DNA of 64,000 bases. Origin: Alphaproteobacteria bacterium. Lineage in GTDB: Bacteria; Pseudomonadota; Alphaproteobacteria; Elsterales; Elsteraceae. Shown piece by piece: positions 43,338 through 52,325 of this stretch (position 1 is the stretch's first letter; each line of letters begins with the position of its first letter). The stretch is taken from NCBI GenBank assembly GCA_004292755.1, contig RDXE01000024.1:124001-188000 (forward strand), read 5' to 3'. Below the pieces are notes generated by a model. It worked only from the letters and a program-made list of their open reading frames with translations, did not search any database and was not told where the DNA came from. A program made the translations under genes and the position numbers.

Positions 43338-46082
43338 TTACGCGAACAGTGCGTCGATGGCGGCTTGGGGATCGTCGGCTGCGGGGATGCTGCTGTTGGG
43401 GGTAGGGGTGGTTGGCTTGTCCATGGTGCGGACGATGCCGTCCAGACGCTCTTCCATCTGGGCCAGCTTGGCGATGGCGCGGCGCAGGCGTTGGGAGGTG
43501 AGGTCCTGGAAGCTGCAGGCCTCGAAAATCGCGGTCAGCTGATCCTGGATGACGCGTGCTTCCTCGCTGTCGCCAACAGCTTCGATGCGGCCGGCGATCA
43601 CCTCGGCCGCTTCCAGAATCCGGCTGGCAGCCTGTTCGGTCATGCCCACCACGCTGGCCAGCATGCCGCTGCTTTCCTTGTCGCCTGCTTGCGCCATGGT
43701 CGAGATTTCGGCGCGCATGTGCACCAGTTCTTGCTCGAACAGCACAGCTTCAATCGCGCGCGCGACACCATCCAGGGCTGGCTTCAAAGCGCGGGCCAAG
43801 CCCTTGGCGTCGGCGATGCGGTTCTCGCGGAACGATTGCTCGATGGCAGCCGCAATGCTCGACAGCTGCGCCGCCCCAACATAGGCAGCGGCCGACTTCA
43901 GGCCGTGGGCGGCGTCTTGTGGCCCCTTCACCGGACCATCGGTGTAGGTCACCACCTCTTCCACCAGCGGTGTGGCGGCCTCCAGGAAGCCTGTCAGAAT
44001 ATCGCGCCGCGCATCCACATCATTGCCGACCAGTTCAACAATGGGTGTCAGGTCCAACACCTGCGCGTCGACCGACACCAGTTGCGTCGTGCTGGCGGCC
44101 GACACCTCTTCCTCCAGCGGCGTGCGCAACTCCGCCAGATCGGGCAGGGCTGCGAGCACCGCCGCCTCCAGGGCATCCAGGTTCAGCGGCTTGGTCAGGT
44201 AGCCATCCATCCCGGCGGCTTCGCATTGGTCGGCCGTGCCTTTGACGGCATCGGCCGTCAACGCCAACACGGGTAGGCGCGGCGAGCCGCCAGCCGCTTC
44301 AATGGCGCGGATGGTGTGGGTTAACTCCCAGCCATCCAGACCGGGCATGTGACAGTCGGTAATCAGCAGCCCGTAATCATCGCGCCGAGCCTGCAGCGCC
44401 TCCAACGCCTTGACGCCGTCAACCACCAGCTCGTGGGCAAAGCCCAGCCGATCCAGCACGCGGTGGAGCACCGTGCGGTTGGTGGGATTGTCCTCAGCAC
44501 ACAGGATCATCACGCCTGCAGCGCGGGCATCGCTGTCAACCGGTGGCCGCCAGCGGTGGGCACCACCCTCGCTCTCGCCGCCTTCGGCGGAGCGTTGTGG
44601 GGCAGGGCAGGGCACCGCGGGAAGATCGACGATGAAGCGAGAGCCGCCGCCCAGGCGGCTGTCCACCTCGATGCGGCCACCCATCGCCTCCACCAACCCT
44701 TTGGAGATGGAGAGCCCAAGGCCGGAGCCGCCGAAGCGCCGCGCCGTCGATGCCTCCGCCTGACTGAAGGCGGAAAACAGACGGGACAGTTGATCGGGCG
44801 CCATCCCGATGCCTGTGTCACACACCGTGAACCGCACGCCCAGCGGGCCGGGCTCCAGTTTCAACTCAATGTGGCCATGGTGCGTGAACTTGATGGCGTT
44901 GCCGATCAGGTTCAGCAGCACCTGGCGAACCCGCACTCCATCGCTCAACACGTGCTGGGGTACACCCTCCGCGATCATCGTGCGGAACTGCAGGCCCTTC
45001 TCATGGGCCTTCGGCGCCATCAGTGCCGCTGACCCTTCGATCACATTGATCAAGTCGGTCGGCAGCACCTCCACCTCAATGCGCCCGGCCTCAATTTTGG
45101 AGAAGTCCAGGATGTCATTGATGATGGTCAGCAGCGAGCGCCCGCTGTCGCGGATGGTGTTGACCATCTGGCGCTGATCGGTCGACAAACCGGTATCGGC
45201 CAGCAGGTCAGCCATGGTCACAACGCCATTCATCGGCGTACGGATTTCGTGGGACACGGTTGCCAGGAAGGCGGATTTGGCGCGAGCCGCCGCCTCCGCC
45301 GAAACCTGTGCGCGCCGCAGGTCGGAGACGTCGTAAATCCAAGTCAGCACGCCGTTTTGACGCTCGAACACCACCCGTTCCATGCTGACCAGCGCATTGA
45401 TCGGCGTGCCGTCGCCGCGCCGCAAGGTAACGCTGGCATCGCGCACCTGACCCGTGTCGTCCAGTTGGTGCAGCAAGCCGTCGCGCAAGGTGGCATCGCC
45501 GTCCAGCACCAGACCAGCCGCATCGGAGAAATCGGCCCCCTGAACGCCTAGGATGTCCAGCAAGCGGCTGTTCCAGAACAACACGCGCCCGTTGCGATCC
45601 AGAATGGTCGCCCCGATCGGGGAGGCCTCGAGCACGGACAACAGCGCGTCCTCCGAAGCCTCCAGATCTTTTTCAACAGCGATGCGGTCAGACAGGTCAT
45701 AGAACCAGACCAGAGCCGCGCGCCTGCCCTCAAACGTGATGCGCTGCATGGTGACCGAGGCCCAGGCGTCGCGGCCATCGGCGGTGATCAGCTCAATCTC
45801 CAGCCCGCGCACCACACCGGTGGCATCAAATTCAGCCAGGGCCCGGCGGCGCACCAGCCAATCTTTGAAAAACATTTGGCCCGCGGCTTCGGCAAACGCT
45901 TCGCCCTGCAATCCACCCAGCATGTCAATCAGACGGCTGTTCCAAAACATCACCCGCCCGTTGCTGTCCAGAATGACCACACCGGAGGGAGAGGTTTCCA
46001 GCACCTCAATCAAGGATTGCTCAGCGCTGCCAAGGTCTTGGCATACGTCCAGGGACAACCGGGCCAAGGGCTCGGCGCTCAT
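43338..46082 (-). CDS. Hybrid histidine kinase with PAS-PAS-HK-REC-HPt and C-terminal CheZ-like module
   Basis: Soluble 914-residue protein, no membrane segment. Two closely similar PAS domains (about 20-135 and 140-255) share ILDxNGRVxFWNSRL. The kinase has H-box SHEIRTPMNG (His278), N-box LLNLIGNAIKFT, and G boxes DTGIGM and GSGLGLSISKG. The receiver is ILCAEDNPTNR with phospho-Asp576 (ITDCHMPGLDG). An HPt follows with His726 (AHGLKSAAAYVGA). Residues about 790-885 resemble the CheZ phosphatase: FEACSFQDLTSQR puts Asp860 and Gln864 at the catalytic spacing of CheZ (D143/Q147 in E. coli). The extreme C-terminus DDPQAAIDALFA resembles CheY-docking peptides. I chose ATG 46082; a GTG at 46136 is in frame. 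No chemotaxis genes are nearby. Confidence 0.88.
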   Translation of the reverse strand: MSAEPLARLSLDVCQDLGSAEQSLIEVLETSPSGVVILDSNGRVMFWNSRLIDMLGGLQGEAFAEAAGQMFFKDWLVRRRALAEFDATGVVRGLEIELITADGRDAWASVTMQRITFEGRRAALVWFYDLSDRIAVEKDLEASEDALLSVLEASPIGATILDRNGRVLFWNSRLLDILGVQGADFSDAAGLVLDGDATLRDGLLHQLDDTGQVRDASVTLRRGDGTPINALVSMERVVFERQNGVLTWIYDVSDLRRAQVSAEAAARAKSAFLATVSHEIRTPMNGVVTMADLLADTGLSTDQRQMVNTIRDSGRSLLTIINDILDFSKIEAGRIEVEVLPTDLINVIEGSAALMAPKAHEKGLQFRTMIAEGVPQHVLSDGVRVRQVLLNLIGNAIKFTHHGHIELKLEPGPLGVRFTVCDTGIGMAPDQLSRLFSAFSQAEASTARRFGGSGLGLSISKGLVEAMGGRIEVDSRLGGGSRFIVDLPAVPCPAPQRSAEGGESEGGAHRWRPPVDSDARAAGVMILCAEDNPTNRTVLHRVLDRLGFAHELVVDGVKALEALQARRDDYGLLITDCHMPGLDGWELTHTIRAIEAAGGSPRLPVLALTADAVKGTADQCEAAGMDGYLTKPLNLDALEAAVLAALPDLAELRTPLEEEVSAASTTQLVSVDAQVLDLTPIVELVGNDVDARRDILTGFLEAATPLVEEVVTYTDGPVKGPQDAAHGLKSAAAYVGAAQLSSIAAAIEQSFRENRIADAKGLARALKPALDGVARAIEAVLFEQELVHMRAEISTMAQAGDKESSGMLASVVGMTEQAASRILEAAEVIAGRIEAVGDSEEARVIQDQLTAIFEACSFQDLTSQRLRRAIAKLAQMEERLDGIVRTMDKPTTPTPNSSIPAADDPQAAIDALFA

Positions 46083-46248
46083 CGAATGGCCACCATCGGC
46101 GGCCCGCAGCGGGAACGCGACATCACCACCACCCACTCCCCACGCTAGTGCGCTTAGACCCCGTCGGATCGTGCCCTGCCGACAGTCTCGATAGCATACC
46201 GCGCGTGATTGCCAAACCTCGAAACACAGATATTGACGCGATTGAAGG

Positions 46249-47034
46249 TCACATAGGTTGTGATGGTTTTGAAGGGAGTAGATGCAACCAACGGTCTGTT
46301 ATCCAGGGTGGTAAAATCATCATGACCCATGCCGCCAATGCCATGGGCCAGGGAAACGAAACTCTTGCGCAATTTCTTGCAATTCCAGTCGCGATCCGGC
46401 GGGCGGCTGCGTCGGCCGACATCAACAGCGGCATTCGAAACGGGTTGCGGGCGGTGATGCGGCTTTCCACAAATCCTGGGCACACAACCACCACGCCGAC
46501 CCCCGTTGGAGCGAGCGTGCCGCGCAACCCCTCCCCATACACCCGGACCCAGGCCTTGGAGGCACAATAGGCTGGCGCACCCGGCAGACCGCGATAGCCT
46601 GCGAGGGAGGCGATCAGCACCAGGCGTCCAGACCGGCGGGCACTCATCGCATCCTGCACCGGGCCAAGCGTGTTCAGCACGCCAGCGACATTCACGGCAG
46701 TGATATCGCGCACTTGCTCTTCACTCTCGCCCCCAAGGCCACTGCCCGCAGAAATGCCTGCATTCGCAATCACCACGTCGAAGGGATGGTGCTGGTCCCA
46801 GGAGCTTATGCAGGTGCGCATGGCATTCCGGTCGGTCACGTCCAGCACGGCGGTGAACACGCTGGCACCGGCTGTGGCGCACGCCTCGGCAACCGCGGCT
46901 AAGCGGGCCGGATCGCGTCCGGTGAGGCACAGCGTGATGCCAGGGGCGGCGTAGTGCCGGGCCAATGCCGCGCCGATCCCGCTGGACGCCCCTGTGATCA
47001 GCACTGAGCGGGGTGTGAAGTTTGCAGAAGACAT
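46249..47034 (-). CDS. Short-chain dehydrogenase/reductase
   Basis: This 261-residue SDR has the canonical ITGASSGIGAALARHY, ANAGIS, catalytic Ser in LIASLAG and YCASKAW. The C-terminus has a hydrophobic stretch (PWPMALAAWVMMILPPW) that could attach it to a membrane, as in some DltE/YqjQ-type SDRs. The ATG at 47034 lies 53 bp from the divergent VOC gene. The substrate is unknown. Confidence 0.88.
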   Translation of the reverse strand: MSSANFTPRSVLITGASSGIGAALARHYAAPGITLCLTGRDPARLAAVAEACATAGASVFTAVLDVTDRNAMRTCISSWDQHHPFDVVIANAGISAGSGLGGESEEQVRDITAVNVAGVLNTLGPVQDAMSARRSGRLVLIASLAGYRGLPGAPAYCASKAWVRVYGEGLRGTLAPTGVGVVVVCPGFVESRITARNPFRMPLLMSADAAARRIATGIARNCARVSFPWPMALAAWVMMILPPWITDRWLHLLPSKPSQPM

Positions 47035-47087
47035 CGCGGCGTGACCCCGCTAACCCTGGGTGTGGGAGCTTGTTTCAGGGGGAAGCG

Positions 47088-47480
47088 ATGGCAGCACCGC
47101 CGCCAATCGATCAATGTGTCACCTTCATCTACACCCATGACTTGGCCGCGACCACCCAGTGGTATGAGGACATGTTGGGGTTGGAGTTGGTGCTGACGCA
47201 AACCTGCTGCCGGATCTACCGCACGGGTGGCAGCGGGTTCCTCGGCATCTGTTCGCGCCCCAACCGCACGGTGGAGCCGCGCGGTGTGGTGTTCACGATG
47301 GTCACCTCGGATGTCGATGGCTGGTATGCCCGCCTGACAGCGAAGGGGGTCAGCCTGGAGGGCCCGCCCGAGCTGTCAGCCGAGTTCAATGTCTATGCGT
47401 TTTTTGCCAATGACCCGAATGGCTATAAGCTGGAATTCCAGGAATTCCGCGACCCAGCTTGGCCACGGGTGACGCGTTGA
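47088..47480 (+). CDS. VOC (glyoxalase/dioxygenase-fold) family protein
   Basis: This 130-residue protein has one VOC fold of two beta-alpha-beta3 units: TFIYTHDLAATTQWYEDMLGLELV at its start and a late FFANDPNGYKLEFQEF that carries the usual metal Glu. The reaction cannot be named; members include glyoxalases, dioxygenases and resistance proteins. GGGGGGAAG precedes the ATG at 47088. It lies just before the aminotransferase gene, 13 bp apart. Confidence 0.85.
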   Translation: MAAPPPIDQCVTFIYTHDLAATTQWYEDMLGLELVLTQTCCRIYRTGGSGFLGICSRPNRTVEPRGVVFTMVTSDVDGWYARLTAKGVSLEGPPELSAEFNVYAFFANDPNGYKLEFQEFRDPAWPRVTR

Positions 47481-47493
47481 GAAGGGGATGGTG

Positions 47494-48351
47494 ATGCCGC
47501 AGCCGATCTGTTGGACCTTTGTGGATGGTACTTGGCACGAGGGCAGCCCCGCGGTGATGGGGCCGTTGACCCACGCCATGTGGCAGGCCTCGGTGATCTT
47601 TGACGGCGCCCGCGCCTATGATGGGCTGGTGCCCGATCTTGCCCGCCATTGCGCACGGTCCATCGACAGTGCGCGCAAGATGGGGTTGGCACCGCGGGAG
47701 ACTGCTGAGGAGATTGAGGCGCTGGCCCGCGAGGGTGTGCGCCGTCATGCACCGGGTGCTGCCCTGTATATCCGCCCGATGTTCTGGGCGGAGTCTGGCA
47801 TTGGCGCGCTGCAGCCGGACCCGGACTCGACGCGGTTTTTGATCGCCGTTTATGAGGCGCCGATGCCACCGGGTACGGGCATGACGGCTGTGTTAAGCCG
47901 CTTTCGGCGCCCGGCCCCAGACATGGCGCCCACCGACGCCAAGGCAGCCTGCCTCTATCCAAACTCCGCCCGCGCCATTGCAGAAGCGCGCGAAAAGGGG
48001 GCGGACAATGCAGTGGTGCTGGATCACACCGGCGCCGTCGCTGAGTTTGCGACGGCCAATCTGTTCTTCGTGAAGAACGGCGTGGTGATCACCCCGGCCA
48101 CCAATGGCAGCTTCTTGAACGGCATCACCCGCCAGCGGGTGATCGATCTGCTGCGCGCAGGCGGCCACACCGTGGAAGAGCGGCGCGTGGAGTACGCAGA
48201 ACTCCTGGACGCGGACGAGCTGTTCTCCACCGGCAATTACGGCAAGGTGCAGCCCTTCCTGGCCCTGGATGACCGGCGCTTCCAGGCCGGGCCGGTGTGT
48301 CTGGCCGCGCGCGATGCCTATCGCGCCTTTGCCGAAACCCAGCCGCTGTAA
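47494..48351 (+). CDS. Class IV aminotransferase, branched-chain amino acid type
   Basis: This 285-residue PLP enzyme fits the branched-chain/D-amino acid aminotransferase fold. HAMWQASVIFDGARAYDG is the N-terminal core, the PLP Lys is in TDAKAACLYPNS, the family run is EFATANLFFVKNG, and GSFLNGITRQRVI follows. Role would be the last step in Leu/Ile/Val synthesis or their breakdown; IlvE is the closest label, but the class also includes other specificities. The ATG at 47494 has AAGGGG 6 nt upstream; an ATG at 47488 is in frame. Confidence 0.87.
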   Translation: MPQPICWTFVDGTWHEGSPAVMGPLTHAMWQASVIFDGARAYDGLVPDLARHCARSIDSARKMGLAPRETAEEIEALAREGVRRHAPGAALYIRPMFWAESGIGALQPDPDSTRFLIAVYEAPMPPGTGMTAVLSRFRRPAPDMAPTDAKAACLYPNSARAIAEAREKGADNAVVLDHTGAVAEFATANLFFVKNGVVITPATNGSFLNGITRQRVIDLLRAGGHTVEERRVEYAELLDADELFSTGNYGKVQPFLALDDRRFQAGPVCLAARDAYRAFAETQPL

Positions 48352-48388
48352 CGCTAAGGCCGGGGTCCACGCGGAATCGCCCCTGCCA

Positions 48389-49639
48389 TCAGGCGGGGGC
48401 GAACACCTGGATCGGACGCCCGACGCCACGCAAGTCCTGCGGGCCAAGGGCTTCCCACTCCCGCGGGATCAGCGCGGCGACGGCACCCGAAACCAGGATC
48501 GGGCGCTTCAACTGCTTGGTCAGGGATTCCAGGCGGGAGGCTTCATTGACGGCTGGACCAATCAAGCCAAAGTTCAGTCGCGCTGGCGTGCCGACATTGC
48601 CATAGACCAGTTCGCCCCAGTGGATGCCAATGCCGAATTCAATGTCGCGGGTGTAGACGCACTCGGCCTTCTCCCGCAGGCGGGCGAGGCGCGCGCGGGC
48701 ATCCAGCGCGGCAGTCAGCGCGCGTTGGGCGGCATCGGTGTCGCTGTTGCTGCCCCGCACCGGAAAGATGCCCAGCACGGCATCGCCAATGATCTCCAGC
48801 ACATCGCCGCCCGCCGCGAGTACGGCACCGGCGGTACAATCGGCATAGGCGTTCACCACCGACAGGTAGCGGTCCACGGGCAATTGGTCCGCCAAGCCGG
48901 TGGAGTTGCGCAGATCGCTCATCCAAATGACCGTGCGCAGCCACTCCCCATCGCCGCGGCGGATGCGCCCGGACAGAATGCGCTGACCAGCGTCGCGTCC
49001 GTGATAGGTTTCCATCACGGTTTCGGCCAGATGCCGCTCGTTCGCCAGCTTGAACGCAATCGCCATGGGCGTGCGCAGTTGCTCGATCAGCACCAGATGC
49101 TCCGGCTGAAACCCGTCGCGATCCGCTGAGAGCGACACCACGATGCCGGATTGCTGAGCGGGATCGTCGGTGCCATCAAAGCCAATGCGCAGGGCCAGAT
49201 AATCGGTCAGCCCCAGGTCCCCGAAGTCGCGAAACACCGGGAAGGCAGCCACGACTGCAGGGTCCGTTGGGTCAAGGCGCAGGCTCAACAGGCCCTCAAC
49301 CTCCATTTTGTAGAACGGGCTCCGCTCCCACGAACCCGTGTCGACGCGATCATGGCGCCAGGTTTCCACTTCCACTGTCTTGCCGCGGCGCCAGATCACA
49401 CCCTGGCCTTCAATCAAGGGGTGGATCAATTCATAGCCGACCATGGCGCGCGCCAGCGGCACACCGGCCTGAACCAGGATGGCGGCCAGCGCATCCATGA
49501 TTGCCACAGCCGATGGCTGAAACAGGGCTTGGCGCAAGAGGCGGTCAGCCGCCTCGGTAGCGGAGGGGACAACATCGAAGGGGCGCAGCGTTGCCGCAGC
49601 CCGCTCAGTCGGAGCGATGGTGGTTGTGAGAAGGCTCAT
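48389..49639 (-). CDS. Class III nucleotide cyclase with guanylate-type specificity residues
   Basis: This 416-residue protein has an N-terminal sensory region of about 200 residues (unrecognised, GAF-like in feel) and a C-terminal class III cyclase domain. Metal-binding Asp are at 242 (MSDLRNS) and 286 (IIGDAVLG); the transition-state Asn365 and Arg369 are in AVNEASRLE. The purine-choosing Lys of adenylate cyclases is Glu282 (VLEIIGD), and the second position, Thr or Asp in adenylate cyclases, is Gly358 (NFGLIG). A Glu/Gly pair is, from memory, that of the cyanobacterial guanylate cyclase Cya2, so cGMP may be the product. No membrane segment. The ATG at 49639 was preferred over 49669. Confidence 0.86.
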   Translation of the reverse strand: MSLLTTTIAPTERAAATLRPFDVVPSATEAADRLLRQALFQPSAVAIMDALAAILVQAGVPLARAMVGYELIHPLIEGQGVIWRRGKTVEVETWRHDRVDTGSWERSPFYKMEVEGLLSLRLDPTDPAVVAAFPVFRDFGDLGLTDYLALRIGFDGTDDPAQQSGIVVSLSADRDGFQPEHLVLIEQLRTPMAIAFKLANERHLAETVMETYHGRDAGQRILSGRIRRGDGEWLRTVIWMSDLRNSTGLADQLPVDRYLSVVNAYADCTAGAVLAAGGDVLEIIGDAVLGIFPVRGSNSDTDAAQRALTAALDARARLARLREKAECVYTRDIEFGIGIHWGELVYGNVGTPARLNFGLIGPAVNEASRLESLTKQLKRPILVSGAVAALIPREWEALGPQDLRGVGRPIQVFAPA

Positions 49640-49697
49640 ACTCGTCAGCAGATGGCCCCAACCACCCAATGGTCAAGGGGTGAGGCGTCTCCATATC

Positions 49698-49727
49698 AAA
49701 AGGGCGGGGCCTCATCGGCACCCGCCC
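49698..49727 (-). terminator. Terminator after the dienelactone hydrolase gene
   Basis: On the minus strand GGGCGGG pairs with CCCGCCC around a 12-nt loop and is followed by TTTT, 28 bp past the stop. Confidence 0.65.
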
Positions 49728-49754
49728 CGTGTCAATCCCTACCGAGCGGCAGGA

Positions 49755-50615
49755 TCAGGCAACGCCGCCATTGCGACCGAACCAAGCCAGCAGACGACGC
49801 CAACCATCCTCAGCCGCCTCCTTGCGGTAGGACGGGCGGTAGTCCGCATGGAAGGCATGGGGCATGTCCGGGTAGATCACGATTTCCGAGCGGGTGCCGC
49901 TGCCCAGCGCGGTGCGCAATTGTTCCACGGTCGGCACTGGGATGCCGGTGTCCGCAGCGCCGTACAGGCCGAGGATCGGCGCGCGGATGCGCGTGGCGAC
50001 ATCGACCGGGTTGGTTGGCTGGTTGGCGGTTGGTTCGCCGACGGTGCGGCCATACCAAGCCACGCCTGCCGACAGCGCTTGGTTGTGCGCGCCGTACAGC
50101 CAAGTGATGCGGCCACCCCAGCAGAAGCCCGTGATCCCAAGCCAATCGGCCCGGCCCCGACTCTCGGCCCGCGCCCAGGCAGCGGTTGCGTCCAGATCGG
50201 TCATCACTTGGCTGTCGGGGACGGCGGCGACAATCGGGCGGATTGCATTGAAATCCGTCAGGCGGGAGACGTCGCCCTGGCGGGCAAACAACTCCGTCGC
50301 CACGGCGCAATAACCCTGACGGGCCAACCGGCGGCAGACATCCTTGATGTGCTCATGCACGCCGAAGATTTCCTGGACCACCAGCACCACGGGGAACGGC
50401 CCTGCACCCGACGGCATCGCCCGGTAGGCTGGGATGCGGTCGCTGCCAATGGGAATAGTCACTTCACCCGCGACCAAGCCATCCGTCGGCGTGGTGATCA
50501 TGGTCTGCGCCTGCACCGGGTGGGTGCTGAGGGCAAAGCCCGTCGCGAGCGAGGTCATGATCGCGCCGCGCCGGGTCAAGATTGGGTCTGGCAGGATCAG
50601 GCGTACGTCGTCCAT
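49755..50615 (-). CDS. Dienelactone hydrolase family protein, probably exported
   Basis: This 286-residue alpha/beta hydrolase has the DLH catalytic Cys in GFCWGGRITW, the Asp in AADTGIPVP and the His in MPHAFHADYRP. Dienelactone hydrolases open lactones in aromatic degradation, but many family members have other roles. The N-terminus LTRRGAIMTSLATGFALS looks like a Tat signal, with mature protein after VQAQ. GGGGGAAT precedes the ATG at 50615. It faces yicC divergently across 154 bp. Confidence 0.88.
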   Translation of the reverse strand: MDDVRLILPDPILTRRGAIMTSLATGFALSTHPVQAQTMITTPTDGLVAGEVTIPIGSDRIPAYRAMPSGAGPFPVVLVVQEIFGVHEHIKDVCRRLARQGYCAVATELFARQGDVSRLTDFNAIRPIVAAVPDSQVMTDLDATAAWARAESRGRADWLGITGFCWGGRITWLYGAHNQALSAGVAWYGRTVGEPTANQPTNPVDVATRIRAPILGLYGAADTGIPVPTVEQLRTALGSGTRSEIVIYPDMPHAFHADYRPSYRKEAAEDGWRRLLAWFGRNGGVA

Positions 50616-50769
50616 CGGTGATTCCCCCTAGATTGGCCACCGACTGTCACCTGATCGGCCTACAATCGGTCCACAAAACCTAGGCTTATACGTCCGTTGG
50701 TCCAGGGCTGGATGCGGGAATGCTGTTCGGCTGTTGCCGGAGGCGCCTGCAACCGAGTAGGACGGGGCA

Positions 50770-51687
50770 ATGATCAAGCCCGCTGCCCCCCTTCTGAGCA
50801 TGACCGCCTTCGCCCAGGCGGCTGGCACCGAGCCAAGCTTCGCGTGGCGGTGGGAGGTGCGCAGCGTCAATGCCCGTGGCCTCGACCTGCGGGTGCGCCT
50901 ACCCCAGGGTTGTGAGCGCTTGGAGCCCACGGTGCGCGACCGCCTGTCCAAGGTCTGCGTTCGCGGTGCCGTCAGTGCAACGCTGGAGGTTCGGCGTCTG
51001 GCCGGGGCGCGACCGCTGCAAATCAATGCCGAAGCGATTGCCCGGGTCTTGGCCTTGCATCAGGCCCTGGTGCCGCGGGTGGACCCATCGCCGCCGCGAC
51101 TGGAAGCCCTGTTGCAGGTCAAAGGCGTGCTGGATGCCAGCGAGGATGCACCGGACTCAGAGGAGGAGGTGGCCCAGCGCGATGCCCTCCTGATCCAGGG
51201 TCTGGATGCGGCCGGTGCCGCTCTGCATCAGGCGCGGGCAGAGGAAGGTGCGCGTCTTGCTGCCGTGCTGCTGGCGCAGATAGACCGGATTGACGCGCTG
51301 GTTGGCGAGGCGGCAAGCCTCGCCGTGACGCAGCCAACGGCATTGCGCAATCGGCTGGTGGCGATGCTGGCCGATGTGCTGGCCGAACCACAGCCCGGCC
51401 AGCGCAGCATCGATCCCCAGCGGCTGGAGCAAGAGGTAGCGCTCTTGGCTGTCAAGGCTGATGTGCGGGAGGAGTTGGACCGGCTGATCGCTCACAGCGC
51501 CCAAGCCCGTGATCTGGTGGCGGCAGGTGGTGCCGTTGGCCGTCGGCTTGACTTTCTGGCGCAGGAGTTTAACCGCGAAGCCAACACCCTTACCTCCAAG
51601 TCCACCGACACCGCGCTGACCCGGCTTGGGATCGAGTTGAAGACGGTGATCGATCAGTTCCGTGAGCAGGTGCAGAACATCGAATGA
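50770..51687 (+). CDS. YicC family endoribonuclease
   Basis: This 305-residue protein has the YicC pattern: LLSMTAFAQA at the start, EVRSVNARGLDLRVRLP, and the C-terminus GRRLDFLAQEFNREANTLTSK. YicC proteins act as endoribonucleases in E. coli. GGACGGGG precedes the ATG at 50770. Its stop overlaps the gmk start (ATGA). The usual partner mltG is about 11 kb upstream. Confidence 0.92.
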   Translation: MIKPAAPLLSMTAFAQAAGTEPSFAWRWEVRSVNARGLDLRVRLPQGCERLEPTVRDRLSKVCVRGAVSATLEVRRLAGARPLQINAEAIARVLALHQALVPRVDPSPPRLEALLQVKGVLDASEDAPDSEEEVAQRDALLIQGLDAAGAALHQARAEEGARLAAVLLAQIDRIDALVGEAASLAVTQPTALRNRLVAMLADVLAEPQPGQRSIDPQRLEQEVALLAVKADVREELDRLIAHSAQARDLVAAGGAVGRRLDFLAQEFNREANTLTSKSTDTALTRLGIELKTVIDQFREQVQNIE

Positions 51688-52322
51688 CAACGCCGCCCCC
51701 GATCCGCCGCCGTGGCTTGATGCTCGTGTTGTCGTCGCCGTCGGGCGCTGGCAAGACCACTCTGTCCCGCTTGTTGCTGGAGGAGGAGCGGGGACGACTC
51801 GAGATGTCGGTCTCGGTCACCACCCGGCCCCGGCGCCCGTCGGAGGTGGACGGGCGCGACTACCATTTTATCGACCTGCCGCGCTTTGAGCACATGGTGC
51901 AGCGCGGCGAGTTGCTGGAGTGGGCCGAAGTGTTCAACAACCGCTACGGAACGCCGCGCGATGCCGTGGAGTCTGCACTGTCAGCCGGACGCGACGTGCT
52001 GTTCGACATCGATTGGCAAGGTACCCAGCAGATTGCGCGCGCGGCCCGGCGGGACCTTGTGTCGGTGTTCATCCTGCCGCCGTCCTACGAAGAGCTGCGC
52101 CGCCGCCTCACCACCCGTGCTCAAGATAGCGCCGATGTGATCGCCGGTCGCATGGCCAAGGCGGCTGACGAAATGTCCCACTATGATGAGTATGATTACA
52201 TCGTGGTGAACGAGGACGTGCAGGAAAGCTTGGCCCAAGTCCACGCCATTCTGAAGGCCGAACGCCAGAAGCGCGAACGCTTGGTCACGATTGCCGATTT
52301 TGTGTCGGCTTTACGCGGATAA
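51684..52322 (+). CDS. gmk: Guanylate kinase
   Basis: Gmk phosphorylates GMP to GDP. The 212-residue protein has the P-loop SSPSGAGKTTLSR, the GMP-binding SVSVTTRPRRPSEVDGRDYHF and DIDWQGTQQI. It is coupled to yicC. The 3' end lies 3 bp from the convergent small secreted protein gene. Confidence 0.97.
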   Translation: MTTPPPIRRRGLMLVLSSPSGAGKTTLSRLLLEEERGRLEMSVSVTTRPRRPSEVDGRDYHFIDLPRFEHMVQRGELLEWAEVFNNRYGTPRDAVESALSAGRDVLFDIDWQGTQQIARAARRDLVSVFILPPSYEELRRRLTTRAQDSADVIAGRMAKAADEMSHYDEYDYIVVNEDVQESLAQVHAILKAERQKRERLVTIADFVSALRG

Positions 52323-52325
52323 CCG

